Assembly: GCA_003223995.1 (NCBI GenBank)
Contig: QHYA01000032.1
Span: 1-7,017, forward strand
Reading direction: 5' to 3'
From: Acidobacteriota bacterium
GTDB lineage: Bacteria > Acidobacteriota > Polarisedimenticolia > QHYA01
DNA length: 7,017 bases
Shown: piece after piece, positions 1 to 6,200 of the stretch
How positions within the stretch are numbered: position 1 is the first letter of the stretch
How the letters are laid out: every line of letters begins with the position of its first letter
The notes under the pieces: model-generated
Seen by the model: the letters and a program-made list of their open reading frames with translations, nothing else
The model's database searches: none
What the model was told of the DNA's origin: nothing
Position numbers and translations under genes: made by a program

Positions 1-314
1 CCATAGCTCGACTCGGACGTGAATCCGCAGAAGAAAACGTTCTCGCCGATGCGAGAAGGGAAGGCCGCCACGGCCTGCCGCGCGTCGTGCCGTCTCCCCG
101 TGCCGATCGAGGCGGTAGGGCAGGAGATGAGCGCCATCAGGGCCAGATGCGTCTCCTGCTCCGTGACCGGCTGGCGGTGAACGCTCGACTGGCCCCCGTG
201 ATCTCGGAAGGTGGCAGGGGCGATCTGGCGGCAGGTGTCGCAGTCGATGCAGCTCGAGTCGACGAAGAAATCCCCAGAAACGTTCTCGGGCAGGCGACGA
301 TAGGGGTCCGCCAT
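1..314 (-). CDS. Ferredoxin-domain / metallo-beta-lactamase-fold protein, N-terminal part (runs off left edge)
   Basis: The reverse complement opens with ATG at 314-312 and stays open for 104 codons to the window edge; it begins MADPYRRLPENVSGDFFVDS. A 4Fe-4S ferredoxin-like module follows, with C22-x2-C25-x2-C28 (SCIDCDTCRQIAP) and a fourth cysteine at C65 in the SCP context. This arrangement can bind a single iron-sulfur cluster. After about residue 90 the stretch ENVFFCGFTSESSYG looks like the first strand of a metallo-beta-lactamase fold. Proteins with a short N-terminal ferredoxin module joined to an MBL-fold hydrolase domain are known in bacteria, cyanobacteria and plants, and their substrate is generally not established. 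The HxHxDH metal motif would lie outside the window, so the hydrolase half is inferred. A GGGAG ribosome binding site lies 5 bases before the ATG. The gene is divergent from the FGE-like gene and probably cytoplasmic, as no signal peptide is seen. Confidence 0.85.
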   Translation of the reverse strand, partial: MADPYRRLPENVSGDFFVDSSCIDCDTCRQIAPATFRDHGGQSSVHRQPVTEQETHLALMALISCPTASIGTGRRHDARQAVAAFPSRIGENVFFCGFTSESSY

Positions 315-454
315 CAAAGCTCCCATCGTCGATGATGCCGCCGGCGGCCCGAGTCGCGCAAGTGGACATGGTGCGCAGGCAATATGGGCAGGAACTGGAA
401 GTCCTTGCGGCTGGCCCGACGGATCTTCAAACTATGCACCGACACGACTCTTCA

Positions 455-483
455 TCGACTTGGCGTCGGATCAGAGGTATGCT
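455..483 (+). promoter_or_regulatory. Weak candidate promoter for the FGE-like gene and downstream operon
   Basis: TCGACT (455-460) and TATGCT (478-483) each match four of six bases of the sigma70 -35 and -10 consensus, with a 17-base spacer. Transcription would start near 490, leaving a leader of about 28 bases before the ATG at 518. The rest of the divergent gap 315-517 shows no other convincing element on either strand. Such matches arise by chance fairly often, so this is a suggestion only. Confidence 0.25.
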
Positions 484-517
484 GCCGGCCTCGAACACAA
501 GAGGATGTGGAGACCTG

Positions 518-1402
518 ATGAAGGCTCGGATTGCTCAGGTCCTTCTGCTGTCGGCAGCCATCGTTCAAGCGGGTGCGATAGCGCCGATGCACGCCATCAG
601 GTCGCAGACATCCCAGGGCGTCCCCGCCCGTGAGGCCGCTTCTCCCGCATCGTTATCCGCGGGCGAAAGGAAGGTCTGGAAAGTGAAAGAGGTCGATCTC
701 GCTTTCCGCTGGGTTCCCCCTGGCGATGCCGTGCTGGGGAGCCCTTCGAGCGAGCCATGCAGCCAGAAGGACGAGCGCCGCTGGCACGCCGCGTTCCCCA
801 AAGGTCTCTGGATGCAGGAGACGGAGCTGACCCAGGACCAGTGGCAAGCAGTGATGTCGGCCAATCCCAGCAAGTCGAAAGGCTGCGCGAGCTGTCCGGT
901 CGAGCAGGTGTCCTGGGATGACGCGCAGGAATTCCTCCGGAAGCTGAACGGCCTTGTGGAGGGAGGCGGCTTCAGGCTGCCGACGGAGCCGGAGTGGGAG
1001 TACGCGGCCAGAGGCGGCGGGGAAGGGGCTTTCGGCCTTCCCTGCCATGATTACATCAGGCGCACCTGCCAAGATCACCCGGCCTGCCTCGACGAGTTCG
1101 CCTGGTATGCGGCCAACTCCGATGGAAAGAGCCATCCCGCCGGCCAGAAGAAGCCGAACGCCTGGGGACTTCGTGACATGCACGGCAATGTTTGGGAGTG
1201 GTGCGAGGGCTGGTACGGGCGGTATCCGGACACGTTCGACAAGACCGTGGAGTGGGCGGGACCCGAGGGCGGAAAAACTCGGGTCTTGCGCGGCGGGGCC
1301 TGGAACAGTCTGCCCGGCTCTGTCAGAGCGGCGGTACGTGACTTTACAGCCCCCTCGACTCGAAGCAAGGTCATCGGATTCCGCTGCGTGAAGGACTCCT
1401 GA
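518..1402 (+). CDS. Secreted FGE-sulfatase-fold (SUMF1/EgtB/PvdO family) protein lacking the catalytic cysteines
   Basis: This 294-residue protein carries the formylglycine-generating-enzyme-like fold. Visible family blocks are WMQETELTQDQW (98-109), FRLPTEPEWEYAARGG (152-167), WGLRDMHGNVWEWC (216-229), RVLRGGAWNS (255-264) and the closing GFRCV (287-291). True FGE activates sulfatases by oxidising a target cysteine and uses a C-x4-C pair just after the GG(S/A) turn. Here those positions read S264 and V269, so formylglycine formation is not expected. A binding or structural role is more likely, but the actual function is unknown. Residues 165-200 hold a small cysteine-rich insertion (C176, C184, C190). 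The start was set at 518 because it follows GGAG at a 5-base spacing and opens a signal peptide: MKAR, a hydrophobic core IAQVLLLSAAIVQAGAIA, then a polar Ser/Ala-rich linker. An in-frame start at 332 would bury that signal. The next gene begins 26 bases downstream on the same strand, suggesting co-transcription. Confidence 0.88.
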   Translation: MKARIAQVLLLSAAIVQAGAIAPMHAIRSQTSQGVPAREAASPASLSAGERKVWKVKEVDLAFRWVPPGDAVLGSPSSEPCSQKDERRWHAAFPKGLWMQETELTQDQWQAVMSANPSKSKGCASCPVEQVSWDDAQEFLRKLNGLVEGGGFRLPTEPEWEYAARGGGEGAFGLPCHDYIRRTCQDHPACLDEFAWYAANSDGKSHPAGQKKPNAWGLRDMHGNVWEWCEGWYGRYPDTFDKTVEWAGPEGGKTRVLRGGAWNSLPGSVRAAVRDFTAPSTRSKVIGFRCVKDS

Positions 1403-1427
1403 GGTCGGCGCTTCCGCGCCTCTGGCC
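1401..1427 (+). promoter_or_regulatory. Possible hairpin-bridged ribosome binding site before the caspase-like gene
   Basis: No Shine-Dalgarno motif sits at normal distance before the GTG at 1428. A GAGGT motif lies at 1401-1405, overlapping the stop codon of the FGE-like gene and too far away if the RNA is linear (22 bases). Between them is a perfect inverted repeat, GGCGC-TTCC-GCGCC (1407-1420). If it folds, the effective spacing shrinks to about 8 bases (1406 plus 1421-1427). The repeat is visible directly; its role is inferred. There is no T-run after it, so it is not an intrinsic terminator. Confidence 0.4.
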
Positions 1428-3644
1428 GTGATCGTTCGAAGAATCAGATGCAGCAGGGTTGCCAGCCGCTGCCTCCTTCTTGCCATTCTCCTCACGATGT
1501 CTCCTGCCGCCGCGGCCGGCCCCGAGATCACGATTCGTAGAGAGCAGACGCTGCCCATCCGGACCGTCTCCTTCAGCGATGACGGACGGTGGCTGACCGC
1601 GGCACACGAGGACGAGACCACCGATCTATGGGAGCTCGTCTCGGGTGTCAGGATCCGCACCCTCCCCGGCCACACCAAGGAAGCGAAGGATGTCGCCGTG
1701 AGTGTGGACGACCGCTGGATGGCCTCCCCAAGGCCGGAGGACACCATCGAGCTGAGAAACCTCCTTGATGGCAGGGACGTGCGCCTGCTGTCGGGCCACA
1801 GGCGGGCTGTGACCGCTCTCGCTTTCAGCCGCGACGGACACTGGCTCGCCTCGGGCGGGAGAGACCGGAGCATCAGGATCTGGGCGGTCCCGTCGGGTCA
1901 GCCGTTGCGAACGCTCTCTGGCCACTCCGGAGACATCAACGCCCTTGCTTTCGATCCCGGCGGGCGCTATCTGGCCTCCGCCGGGGCGGAAGGGACCTTG
2001 AAGCTCTGGCTGCCACGCAACGGGCGTGAAGTGCGGACCTTGAAAGGTCATGACTCCGAGGTCGAGTCGGTCGCCTTCAGCCCCGATGGCAAATGGCTCG
2101 CCTCCGGGAGCACCGATGGCACGACCCGGCTGTGGGAGGTCGCCACGGGCCGGATGGCGGCTCTTCTCCTCACCAGCAAGTTGACGAACGACTGGGTGGT
2201 GGTTTCTCCCGATGGTCCCTTCGACGGCTCTGCCGAAGGGCTGCGACGGCTCGCGGGCTGGCGCTTCGGCGAGCGAGAGCCCGTTTCCCTGGAAAGCTTC
2301 TTGGCCGATCTGTTTAGCCCCGGGCTGCTGGTGGCGATCCTGAGCGGCAGGCCGCCTCGGCCCCGCCGCGATATCACGTCCCTCGACCCCCGCACGCCGG
2401 AGGTGAAGCTGTCGCTCGGAGATGCCGAGGGGTCGGGACGTGCCGCAGCCTCGGGGGCCGCGCATGTCAGGGTGGAGGCGGCCGAGGCCCGGCCGGACAG
2501 CGATCACCCGGCAGGGAGCGGCGTGCGGGACGTGCGCCTGTTCCGCAACGGAGTCCTGGTCAAGGCATGGAATGGGCAGATCCCTCTCGATGGCGCAGGG
2601 AAGGCCGTCCTGGAGGTGGATATCGCCTTGACGGCCGGCGAGAACCGTGTGGCTGCGCGGGCAGCCAACGGAGACGGCGTGAGGGGCGCGGATGTTTCCG
2701 CTGTCCTGGCCGGGGCGAGAAGCTCGAGACGGAAGGGGACCGCCCATCTCCTCGAGGTCTCCATCGGGCGATCCGCGAACGGCGAGTTCGATCTCCCCCG
2801 TTCGGTCGCGGATACGCGGGCTTCCTCCGAGGAGCTGTCGCGCCGGCTCGGCAAACTGCAGACCTCAGAGAAGGAACAGGCGTTCGAAAGGGTGGAGCTG
2901 AAGACCCTCGAGGACTCGCAGGCCACCCGCTCGAATATCCTCTCGGCCCTGGAAACCCTCGGAGGGAAGGTCCGTCCGGACGATGCAGTGTTCGTCTATT
3001 TCGCGTGCCTTGGTGTCTCACGCGGAGACCACTTCACCCTGATCTCCCATGACCTGGGATACGCCGGGAAGCGGGGCAAGATGAACGAGAAGGAGCTGAA
3101 GGTCATTCTGGAGCACGGCATTTCCGATGGGGAGTTGGAGCAGGCATTCGAAAAGATCGACGCCGGGCAGATCGTCCTGGTGATCGACTCGTGTGACCTC
3201 CCGTTGTCTTCCGGTTCGAGGGAGAAGGGCTGGTCGATTACTCGCTGCAGCGGTTTGGCGCATCTGGCCTCGCACAAGGGGATGTATGTTCTCGCAGCTG
3301 CCCGCGGCTTTCATGCGGCCAAGGAGGAGGTGTTCGACCAGGAACCGCGGCTCGTCGATGTCTTGCTGAAAGGATTGCGGACGCCCGCGGCCGACTGGAG
3401 CCCTCGAGATGGCGAGGTCTCCGCGGGTGAGTGGCTGGAATATGCTGCGAGGGTCTTTGTCGAGACGGGGCAGCCGAAAGCGCAGGGTGTCAGCAGGGCG
3501 GCCTTCCAGGCCGGCAAGGCGGAGCAGGATGCCGGCAGCACCACATCGGCGTGGCAGGACGTTGGCAGGATGGCGCGGGTGTTCACTCCGGTCGAGAGCG
3601 CTCCTCCTCCCTGGATCCTCGTGCGATTCAAGACAAACCCGTGA
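1428..3644 (+). CDS. Secreted WD40 / Ig-like / caspase-fold (C14-like) protein with degenerate active site
   Basis: This 738-residue protein starts at GTG 1428; the in-frame ATG at 1497 would remove the signal peptide (RRIRCSRVASR, then CLLLAILLTMSPAAAAG). Five WD40 repeats follow at about 37-70, 78-112, 120-155, 163-197 and 205-240; the best has GH...FSPDGKWLASGSTDGTTRLW, and the second is eroded. The linker 255-310 (SPDGPFDGS, then FLADLFSPGLLVAILSG) is typical of WD40-caspase fusions. A beta-sandwich, probably Ig-like, lies at about 325-428 (VRLFRNGVLVK, LTAGENRVAARAANGDG). The caspase-like domain spans about 438-690. Its usual YFSGHG motif reads YFACLG (524-529), so the catalytic His is Leu528. 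The cysteine strand reads VLVIDSCDLP (583-592): Cys589 is kept, but the usual DxCxSG context is lost. The family tail is recognisable (HKGMYVLAAA, GEVSAGEWLEYAA). Peptidase activity is therefore doubtful and a scaffold or regulatory role more likely. Its stop overlaps the mtnB start. Confidence 0.88.
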   Translation: MIVRRIRCSRVASRCLLLAILLTMSPAAAAGPEITIRREQTLPIRTVSFSDDGRWLTAAHEDETTDLWELVSGVRIRTLPGHTKEAKDVAVSVDDRWMASPRPEDTIELRNLLDGRDVRLLSGHRRAVTALAFSRDGHWLASGGRDRSIRIWAVPSGQPLRTLSGHSGDINALAFDPGGRYLASAGAEGTLKLWLPRNGREVRTLKGHDSEVESVAFSPDGKWLASGSTDGTTRLWEVATGRMAALLLTSKLTNDWVVVSPDGPFDGSAEGLRRLAGWRFGEREPVSLESFLADLFSPGLLVAILSGRPPRPRRDITSLDPRTPEVKLSLGDAEGSGRAAASGAAHVRVEAAEARPDSDHPAGSGVRDVRLFRNGVLVKAWNGQIPLDGAGKAVLEVDIALTAGENRVAARAANGDGVRGADVSAVLAGARSSRRKGTAHLLEVSIGRSANGEFDLPRSVADTRASSEELSRRLGKLQTSEKEQAFERVELKTLEDSQATRSNILSALETLGGKVRPDDAVFVYFACLGVSRGDHFTLISHDLGYAGKRGKMNEKELKVILEHGISDGELEQAFEKIDAGQIVLVIDSCDLPLSSGSREKGWSITRCSGLAHLASHKGMYVLAAARGFHAAKEEVFDQEPRLVDVLLKGLRTPAADWSPRDGEVSAGEWLEYAARVFVETGQPKAQGVSRAAFQAGKAEQDAGSTTSAWQDVGRMARVFTPVESAPPPWILVRFKTNP

Positions 3645-4294
3645 CCCCGCCACAGGCCCGAACGGCCTTTCCGGAGATCGCCCGCGAGCTGTCGGAGGTA
3701 GGAAGGGACTTCTACGCCCGCGGCTGGACGCCAGGGACGAGCGGCAATTTCAGCGCGGTGGTGACCAGAGATCCTTTCACGCTGGCCGTGACAGCAAGCG
3801 GGGTGGACAAGGGTTGCCTGGAAGCCGCCAGCATCATCCTCGTGGACGCCGAGGGGAATCCCGTGGAGGGGAGGGGAGCCCCTTCCGCCGAGACACTGCT
3901 GCATCTCGCCGTCGCGCGAGCTTCCGGGGCGGGAGCGATCTTGCACACCCACTCGATCTGGAGCACGATCGTGTCGGAAGACTTTGCCGGCGAGGGGGGG
4001 CCGGTCATAGAAGGCTACGAGTTGCTCAAGGGGCTCGAAGGCGTGCGCACTCACGAGCACAGGGAGCGGCTGCCGATCATCGAAAACTCGCAGGACATGA
4101 CGGCTCTGGCGGCCTCGGCAGAAAAGGTCTTGAGCAGCTTCCCCCACTCGCATGGCTTCCTGATCCGCAGGCACGGCCTCTACACTTGGGGGTCCGATCT
4201 GCGGGAGGCGAAGCGGCACATCGAGGTTCTGGAGTTCCTGCTGGAAGTCGTTGGACGGACGAGAAGCGGACACCTCGCCGTGAAAAGAAGGTGA
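3641..4294 (+). CDS. mtnB: Methylthioribulose-1-phosphate dehydratase
   Basis: MtnB is a zinc-dependent cytoplasmic class II aldolase-family enzyme. It dehydrates 5-methylthioribulose-1-phosphate to 2,3-diketo-5-methylthiopentyl-1-phosphate in methionine salvage. The 217-residue product is the usual size. Visible motifs are GWTPGTSGNFS (28-38), TASGVDKG (51-58), PSAETLLHLAVAR (81-93), ILHTHS (100-105) and RRHGLYTWG (176-184). By family, the zinc ligands are H102, H104 and H178, and E127 in YELLKGLEG is the probable catalytic acid. The GTG start at 3641 places the N-terminus just before the first conserved helix. It forms a GTGA overlap with the stop of the caspase-like gene, and no separate Shine-Dalgarno is apparent, so translation is probably coupled. 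The frame is open further upstream to 3431, but that part overlaps the previous gene and has no MtnB homology. mtnD follows after 7 bases. Confidence 0.95.
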   Translation: MTPPQARTAFPEIARELSEVGRDFYARGWTPGTSGNFSAVVTRDPFTLAVTASGVDKGCLEAASIILVDAEGNPVEGRGAPSAETLLHLAVARASGAGAILHTHSIWSTIVSEDFAGEGGPVIEGYELLKGLEGVRTHEHRERLPIIENSQDMTALAASAEKVLSSFPHSHGFLIRRHGLYTWGSDLREAKRHIEVLEFLLEVVGRTRSGHLAVKRR

Positions 4295-4301
4295 AACAAA
4301 G

Positions 4302-4871
4302 ATGGCCATCGTAAGGATTCCCGCCGAGCAGAGGACGCTGCGCGACTTCGACCAGGTCGTCCGATGCCTCGCGGGGGTCGGGATCGACTATGAACGCTGG
4401 GAGCCGGCGCCTCCTGTCTCGCCCAACTCCGGGGCCGAGGACATCCTCGCCGCCTATGCCCCCGAGATCGAGAAGCTGAAGGAGCGCGGAGGGTACGTCA
4501 CGGCGGACGTCATCGATGTCAGGCCGGAGACTCCAGGCCTCGACCAGATGCTTGTCAAATTCAACCGCGAGCACTGGCACGACGAGGACGAGGTGCGCTT
4601 CATCCTCGAGGGCCGCGGGATCTTCCACATCCACCCGCGGGCGGGGGCGGTGCTCGCGATCGAGGTGGGGCCGGGCGACCTCCTGCGCGTCCCCCGCGGG
4701 ACCTGGCACTGGTTCGACCTCTGCGCCGACCGGCGCATCCGGGCCATCCGCCTCTTCCAGGATCCGGCCGGCTGGACCCCGCACTACACGGACAGCGGAG
4801 TGGACCGGGGCTTCGAGCCGGTCTGCCTCGGGCCGGCCCAGGTCGGGGGAAGGGGCGCCGCCTCGGGATGA
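4302..4871 (+). CDS. mtnD: Acireductone dioxygenase (1,2-dihydroxy-3-keto-5-methylthiopentene dioxygenase)
   Basis: MtnD is a cupin metalloenzyme. With Fe(II) it converts acireductone and oxygen to 2-keto-4-methylthiobutyrate plus formate, the last oxidative step of methionine salvage. With Ni(II) members of the family instead release CO. The 189-residue product has the full ligand set: H91-x-H93-x3-E97 in EHWHDEDEVRF and H136 in GTWHWFDL. The cupin strand IFHIHPRAG and the RLFQDPAGW block (150-158) also match the family. The ATG at 4302 is preceded by AGAAGG with a rather long spacer of about 10-11 bases, part of it in the end of mtnB. The stop overlaps the mtnC start (ATGA, 4868-4871). From about codon 87 onward the gene is markedly richer in GC than its first third. 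The last dozen residues (AQVGGRGAASG) are low complexity and may be dispensable. Confidence 0.95.
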   Translation: MAIVRIPAEQRTLRDFDQVVRCLAGVGIDYERWEPAPPVSPNSGAEDILAAYAPEIEKLKERGGYVTADVIDVRPETPGLDQMLVKFNREHWHDEDEVRFILEGRGIFHIHPRAGAVLAIEVGPGDLLRVPRGTWHWFDLCADRRIRAIRLFQDPAGWTPHYTDSGVDRGFEPVCLGPAQVGGRGAASG

Positions 4872-5098
4872 CCGGCCTCGTCCTCGACGTCGAGGGGACG
4901 ACCACCTCGATCGAGTTCGTCACCGGCACCCTGTTCCCGTTCGCGCGGGAGCGCTTCCCGGCCTTCCTGCGGCAGCGTGCCTCGGACCCGGGGGTCCGTG
5001 CCGAGATCGAGGCCTTGCGGGCCGAGCACGCGAGGGAGAGCGCGTCCGATCCGCCCGCGCCCTGGCGCGAGGACGACCACCTCGCCTCCGCCACCGCC
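4561..5098. other. GC-rich patch covering the 3' part of mtnD and the 5' part of mtnC
   Basis: Hand counts per 60 bases give about 74% GC for 4561-5100. The two lines before it (4441-4560) are about 60-63%, and the four lines after it (5101-5340) are about 58-68%. The right edge coincides, within the resolution of counting, with the mtnC frameshift at about 5099. The change is real in the sequence. Whether it reflects recombination with a related strain, a joined assembly or chance codon choice cannot be told from the window. Confidence 0.5.
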
Positions 5099-5522
5099 CA
5101 TATGGGAGGAAGGCTACCTCACCGGGGAGCTGCGTGGCGAAGTCTATGCCGACGTCCCGCCAGCCCTGAAGCGCTGGCGTGCGCAGGGGAGGGAGACCTG
5201 CATTTTCTCCTCGGGCAGCGTCCTGGCTCAGAGGCTGCTCTTCGCCCACACGAATCAAGGCGATCTGAGCGGGTTCATCAGGGAGTACTTCGACACGGCC
5301 GTCGGGGCCAAGAAAGCGCCCAGCAGCTACGCGAGAATCGCGGCCGCACTCGGCGTGGTTCCGGATGGGATCCTGTTCATCTCGGACGTTGTCGCGGAGC
5401 TGGACGCGGCGAGCTCCGCCGGCATGCAGACCCTCCTCTGCGCTCGCGCGGGGCCGGCCGAAGCAACGCCGCCAGCCTGCGACCACCTGGTCATCACGAC
5501 CTTCGACCAGGTTTTCCCTTGA
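4868..5522 (+). pseudogene. mtnC: Enolase-phosphatase E1, frameshifted with an internal deletion
   Basis: MtnC is a HAD-family enzyme that enolises and dephosphorylates the MtnB product to acireductone, the substrate of MtnD. The reading is split. Residues 1-77 lie in the frame starting at ATG 4868 (LVLDVEGTTTS with D7 and E9, TLFPFARERFP, HLASATA). From 5100 the homology continues one frame over, to the TGA at 5520-5522. That second part contains IWEEGYLTGELRGEVYADV, IFSSGSVLAQRLLF, GDLSGFI, YFDTAVGAKKA and LFISDVVAELDAA. All HAD motifs are therefore present but out of frame. About 20 residues normally found between the two halves, including the conserved DxKxTxLKxLQG block, are absent. Left uncorrected, the first frame reads nonsense until 5528-5530. 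The joined product would be about 217 residues against a usual 225-235. The ATG overlaps the mtnD stop. The gene may be truly broken, or the assembly may have dropped sequence here. Confidence 0.85.
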
Positions 5523-5564
5523 TGCCGTAAGCGCTGGGACCGGAAGCGACCGCTGCGAAACGGG

Positions 5565-5981
5565 TCACACACCCAGGCACCTGGCCGCCCTTTCGTAATC
5601 GGAGGGCTTCACCCAAAGGATCATCCCGTACCGGTTCGATCCCGCACACAAGGCCTGGGCCGCAGTGAGGTTGATCTCCTCGTTGGCGAGCTTGCCGACG
5701 ATCTCCGCGATAGCGCCTGGCCGGTCGTCCCCTTGGACGTAGAAGGCCATCTTGCGCCCGCTGAGCTTGAGGCCGAGCCCGGAGATCCCCTTCCGGAGCT
5801 TCTCGCCATCATCGGCCGCGACGAAATCGAACTGCGCCCTCCCCCCCTCGACTGGAAATCCGCAGTAGGCCAGCAGGTTCACGCCGGCTTGCTTGAGAGC
5901 CGACAGGATCCTGAAGCCTTCTCCGGGAGTGTCCGGAATCTCCACGGTGTAGTAGTCGACCCGACGGATCGTATCTGTCAT
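5565..5981 (-). CDS. Tandem ACT-domain protein, probable amino-acid-binding regulator
   Basis: The 138-residue product consists of two ACT domains and nothing else. ACT1 is at about 8-70 (YYTVEIPDTPGEGFRILSAL, QAGVNLLAY), and ACT2 at about 78-138 (VQGDDRPGAIAEIVGKLANE, EINLTAAQAL). ACT domains bind small ligands, usually amino acids, and pairs of them occur as stand-alone regulators. The D/N-x-PG turns are present in both (PDTPG, DDRPG). No enzymatic or DNA-binding domain is attached, so the ligand and the partner are unknown. The start is firm: the ATG at 5981-5979 follows an AGGAGGTG ribosome binding site at 5993-5986. The gene converges on mtnC with 42 bases between stops, and no hairpin with a T-run is visible in that gap. 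Automatic annotation sometimes labels such proteins acetolactate synthase small subunit, which is not supported here. Confidence 0.9.
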   Translation of the reverse strand: MTDTIRRVDYYTVEIPDTPGEGFRILSALKQAGVNLLAYCGFPVEGGRAQFDFVAADDGEKLRKGISGLGLKLSGRKMAFYVQGDDRPGAIAEIVGKLANEEINLTAAQALCAGSNRYGMILWVKPSDYERAARCLGV

Positions 5982-5985
5982 GACC

Positions 5986-5993
5986 CACCTCCT
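5986..5993 (-). promoter_or_regulatory. Strong Shine-Dalgarno of the ACT gene
   Basis: Reading the minus strand, AGGAGGTG is followed by GGTC and then ATG. The AGGAGG core lies 6 bases from the start codon, a near-ideal match and the best ribosome binding site in the window. It settles the ACT gene start. Confidence 0.8.
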
Positions 5994-6162
5994 CGATCAG
6001 GCCGGACCTGGGGACGGCGCCGCTCAGGTTCAGGCGATCGCGGCCAGCCCGGGGGCCTATTGTAACCGCGTCCTCCCTGGCGCTCGCCTCCGTGAATCGA
6101 AAAGTCAAGGCGGACCGGATCACCGGACCGGGAAGCAGCCGGAGGGCGAATGGAAAGGCGGG

Positions 6163-6191
6163 TTGCCGCCGACAGGCTCCGGCCGTATAAG
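6163..6191 (+). promoter_or_regulatory. Sigma70-type promoter for the Fn3/thrombospondin-type-3 gene
   Basis: TTGCCG (6163-6168, four of six -35 matches) and TATAAG (6186-6191, five of six -10 matches) are separated by exactly 17 bases, and they point at the gene starting at 6244. Transcription would begin around 6197-6199, giving a leader of about 46 bases. The rest of the 5982-6243 gap holds the ACT gene ribosome binding site, a direct repeat of GGACCGG (6112-6118 and 6125-6131, 13 bases apart) just upstream of this promoter, and the inverted repeat downstream of it. Confidence 0.55.
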
Positions 6192-6200
6192 AAACGGTCG

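Noticed and set aside
332..517. Upstream extension of the FGE-like gene to an ATG at 332.
   Set aside because: The extra 62 residues have no family homology and would place the signal peptide internally. The ATG at 518 has a better ribosome binding site.
1270..1402. The FGE-like C-terminus as the variable region of a diversity-generating retroelement.
   Set aside because: The fold is the type diversified by such elements, but no reverse transcriptase, template repeat or near-duplicate of this segment is in the window. A genome search for a near-copy differing at adenines would be the test.
653..1873. Long minus-strand open frames (653-1873, 1626-2747, 3311-4309) opposite the operon.
   Set aside because: They lie wholly antisense to genes with clear domain homology, their products are Arg/Pro/Gly-rich with no recognisable motif, and such frames are common in high-GC DNA.
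5090..5110. Programmed ribosomal frameshift in mtnC.
   Set aside because: No slippery run is present at the switch, and the conserved block between the two frames is missing, which frameshifting cannot explain.
5523..5600. A bidirectional terminator between mtnC and the ACT gene.
   Set aside because: Only very short or loop-less inverted repeats (for example CCAGG-CA-CCTGG at the ACT 3' end) are present, with no T-run on either strand.
6034..6041. GCGATCGC palindrome resembling the cyanobacterial HIP1 element.
   Set aside because: Only one copy was noticed, and the gene content does not otherwise suggest a cyanobacterium.
6059..6064. TACAAT on the minus strand as the -10 box of the ACT gene.
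   Set aside because: It matches five of six bases and sits about 80 bases before the start, but there is no -35 element at 16-18 bases and no extended -10. TTGACT on the same strand (6108-6103) is 38 bases away.
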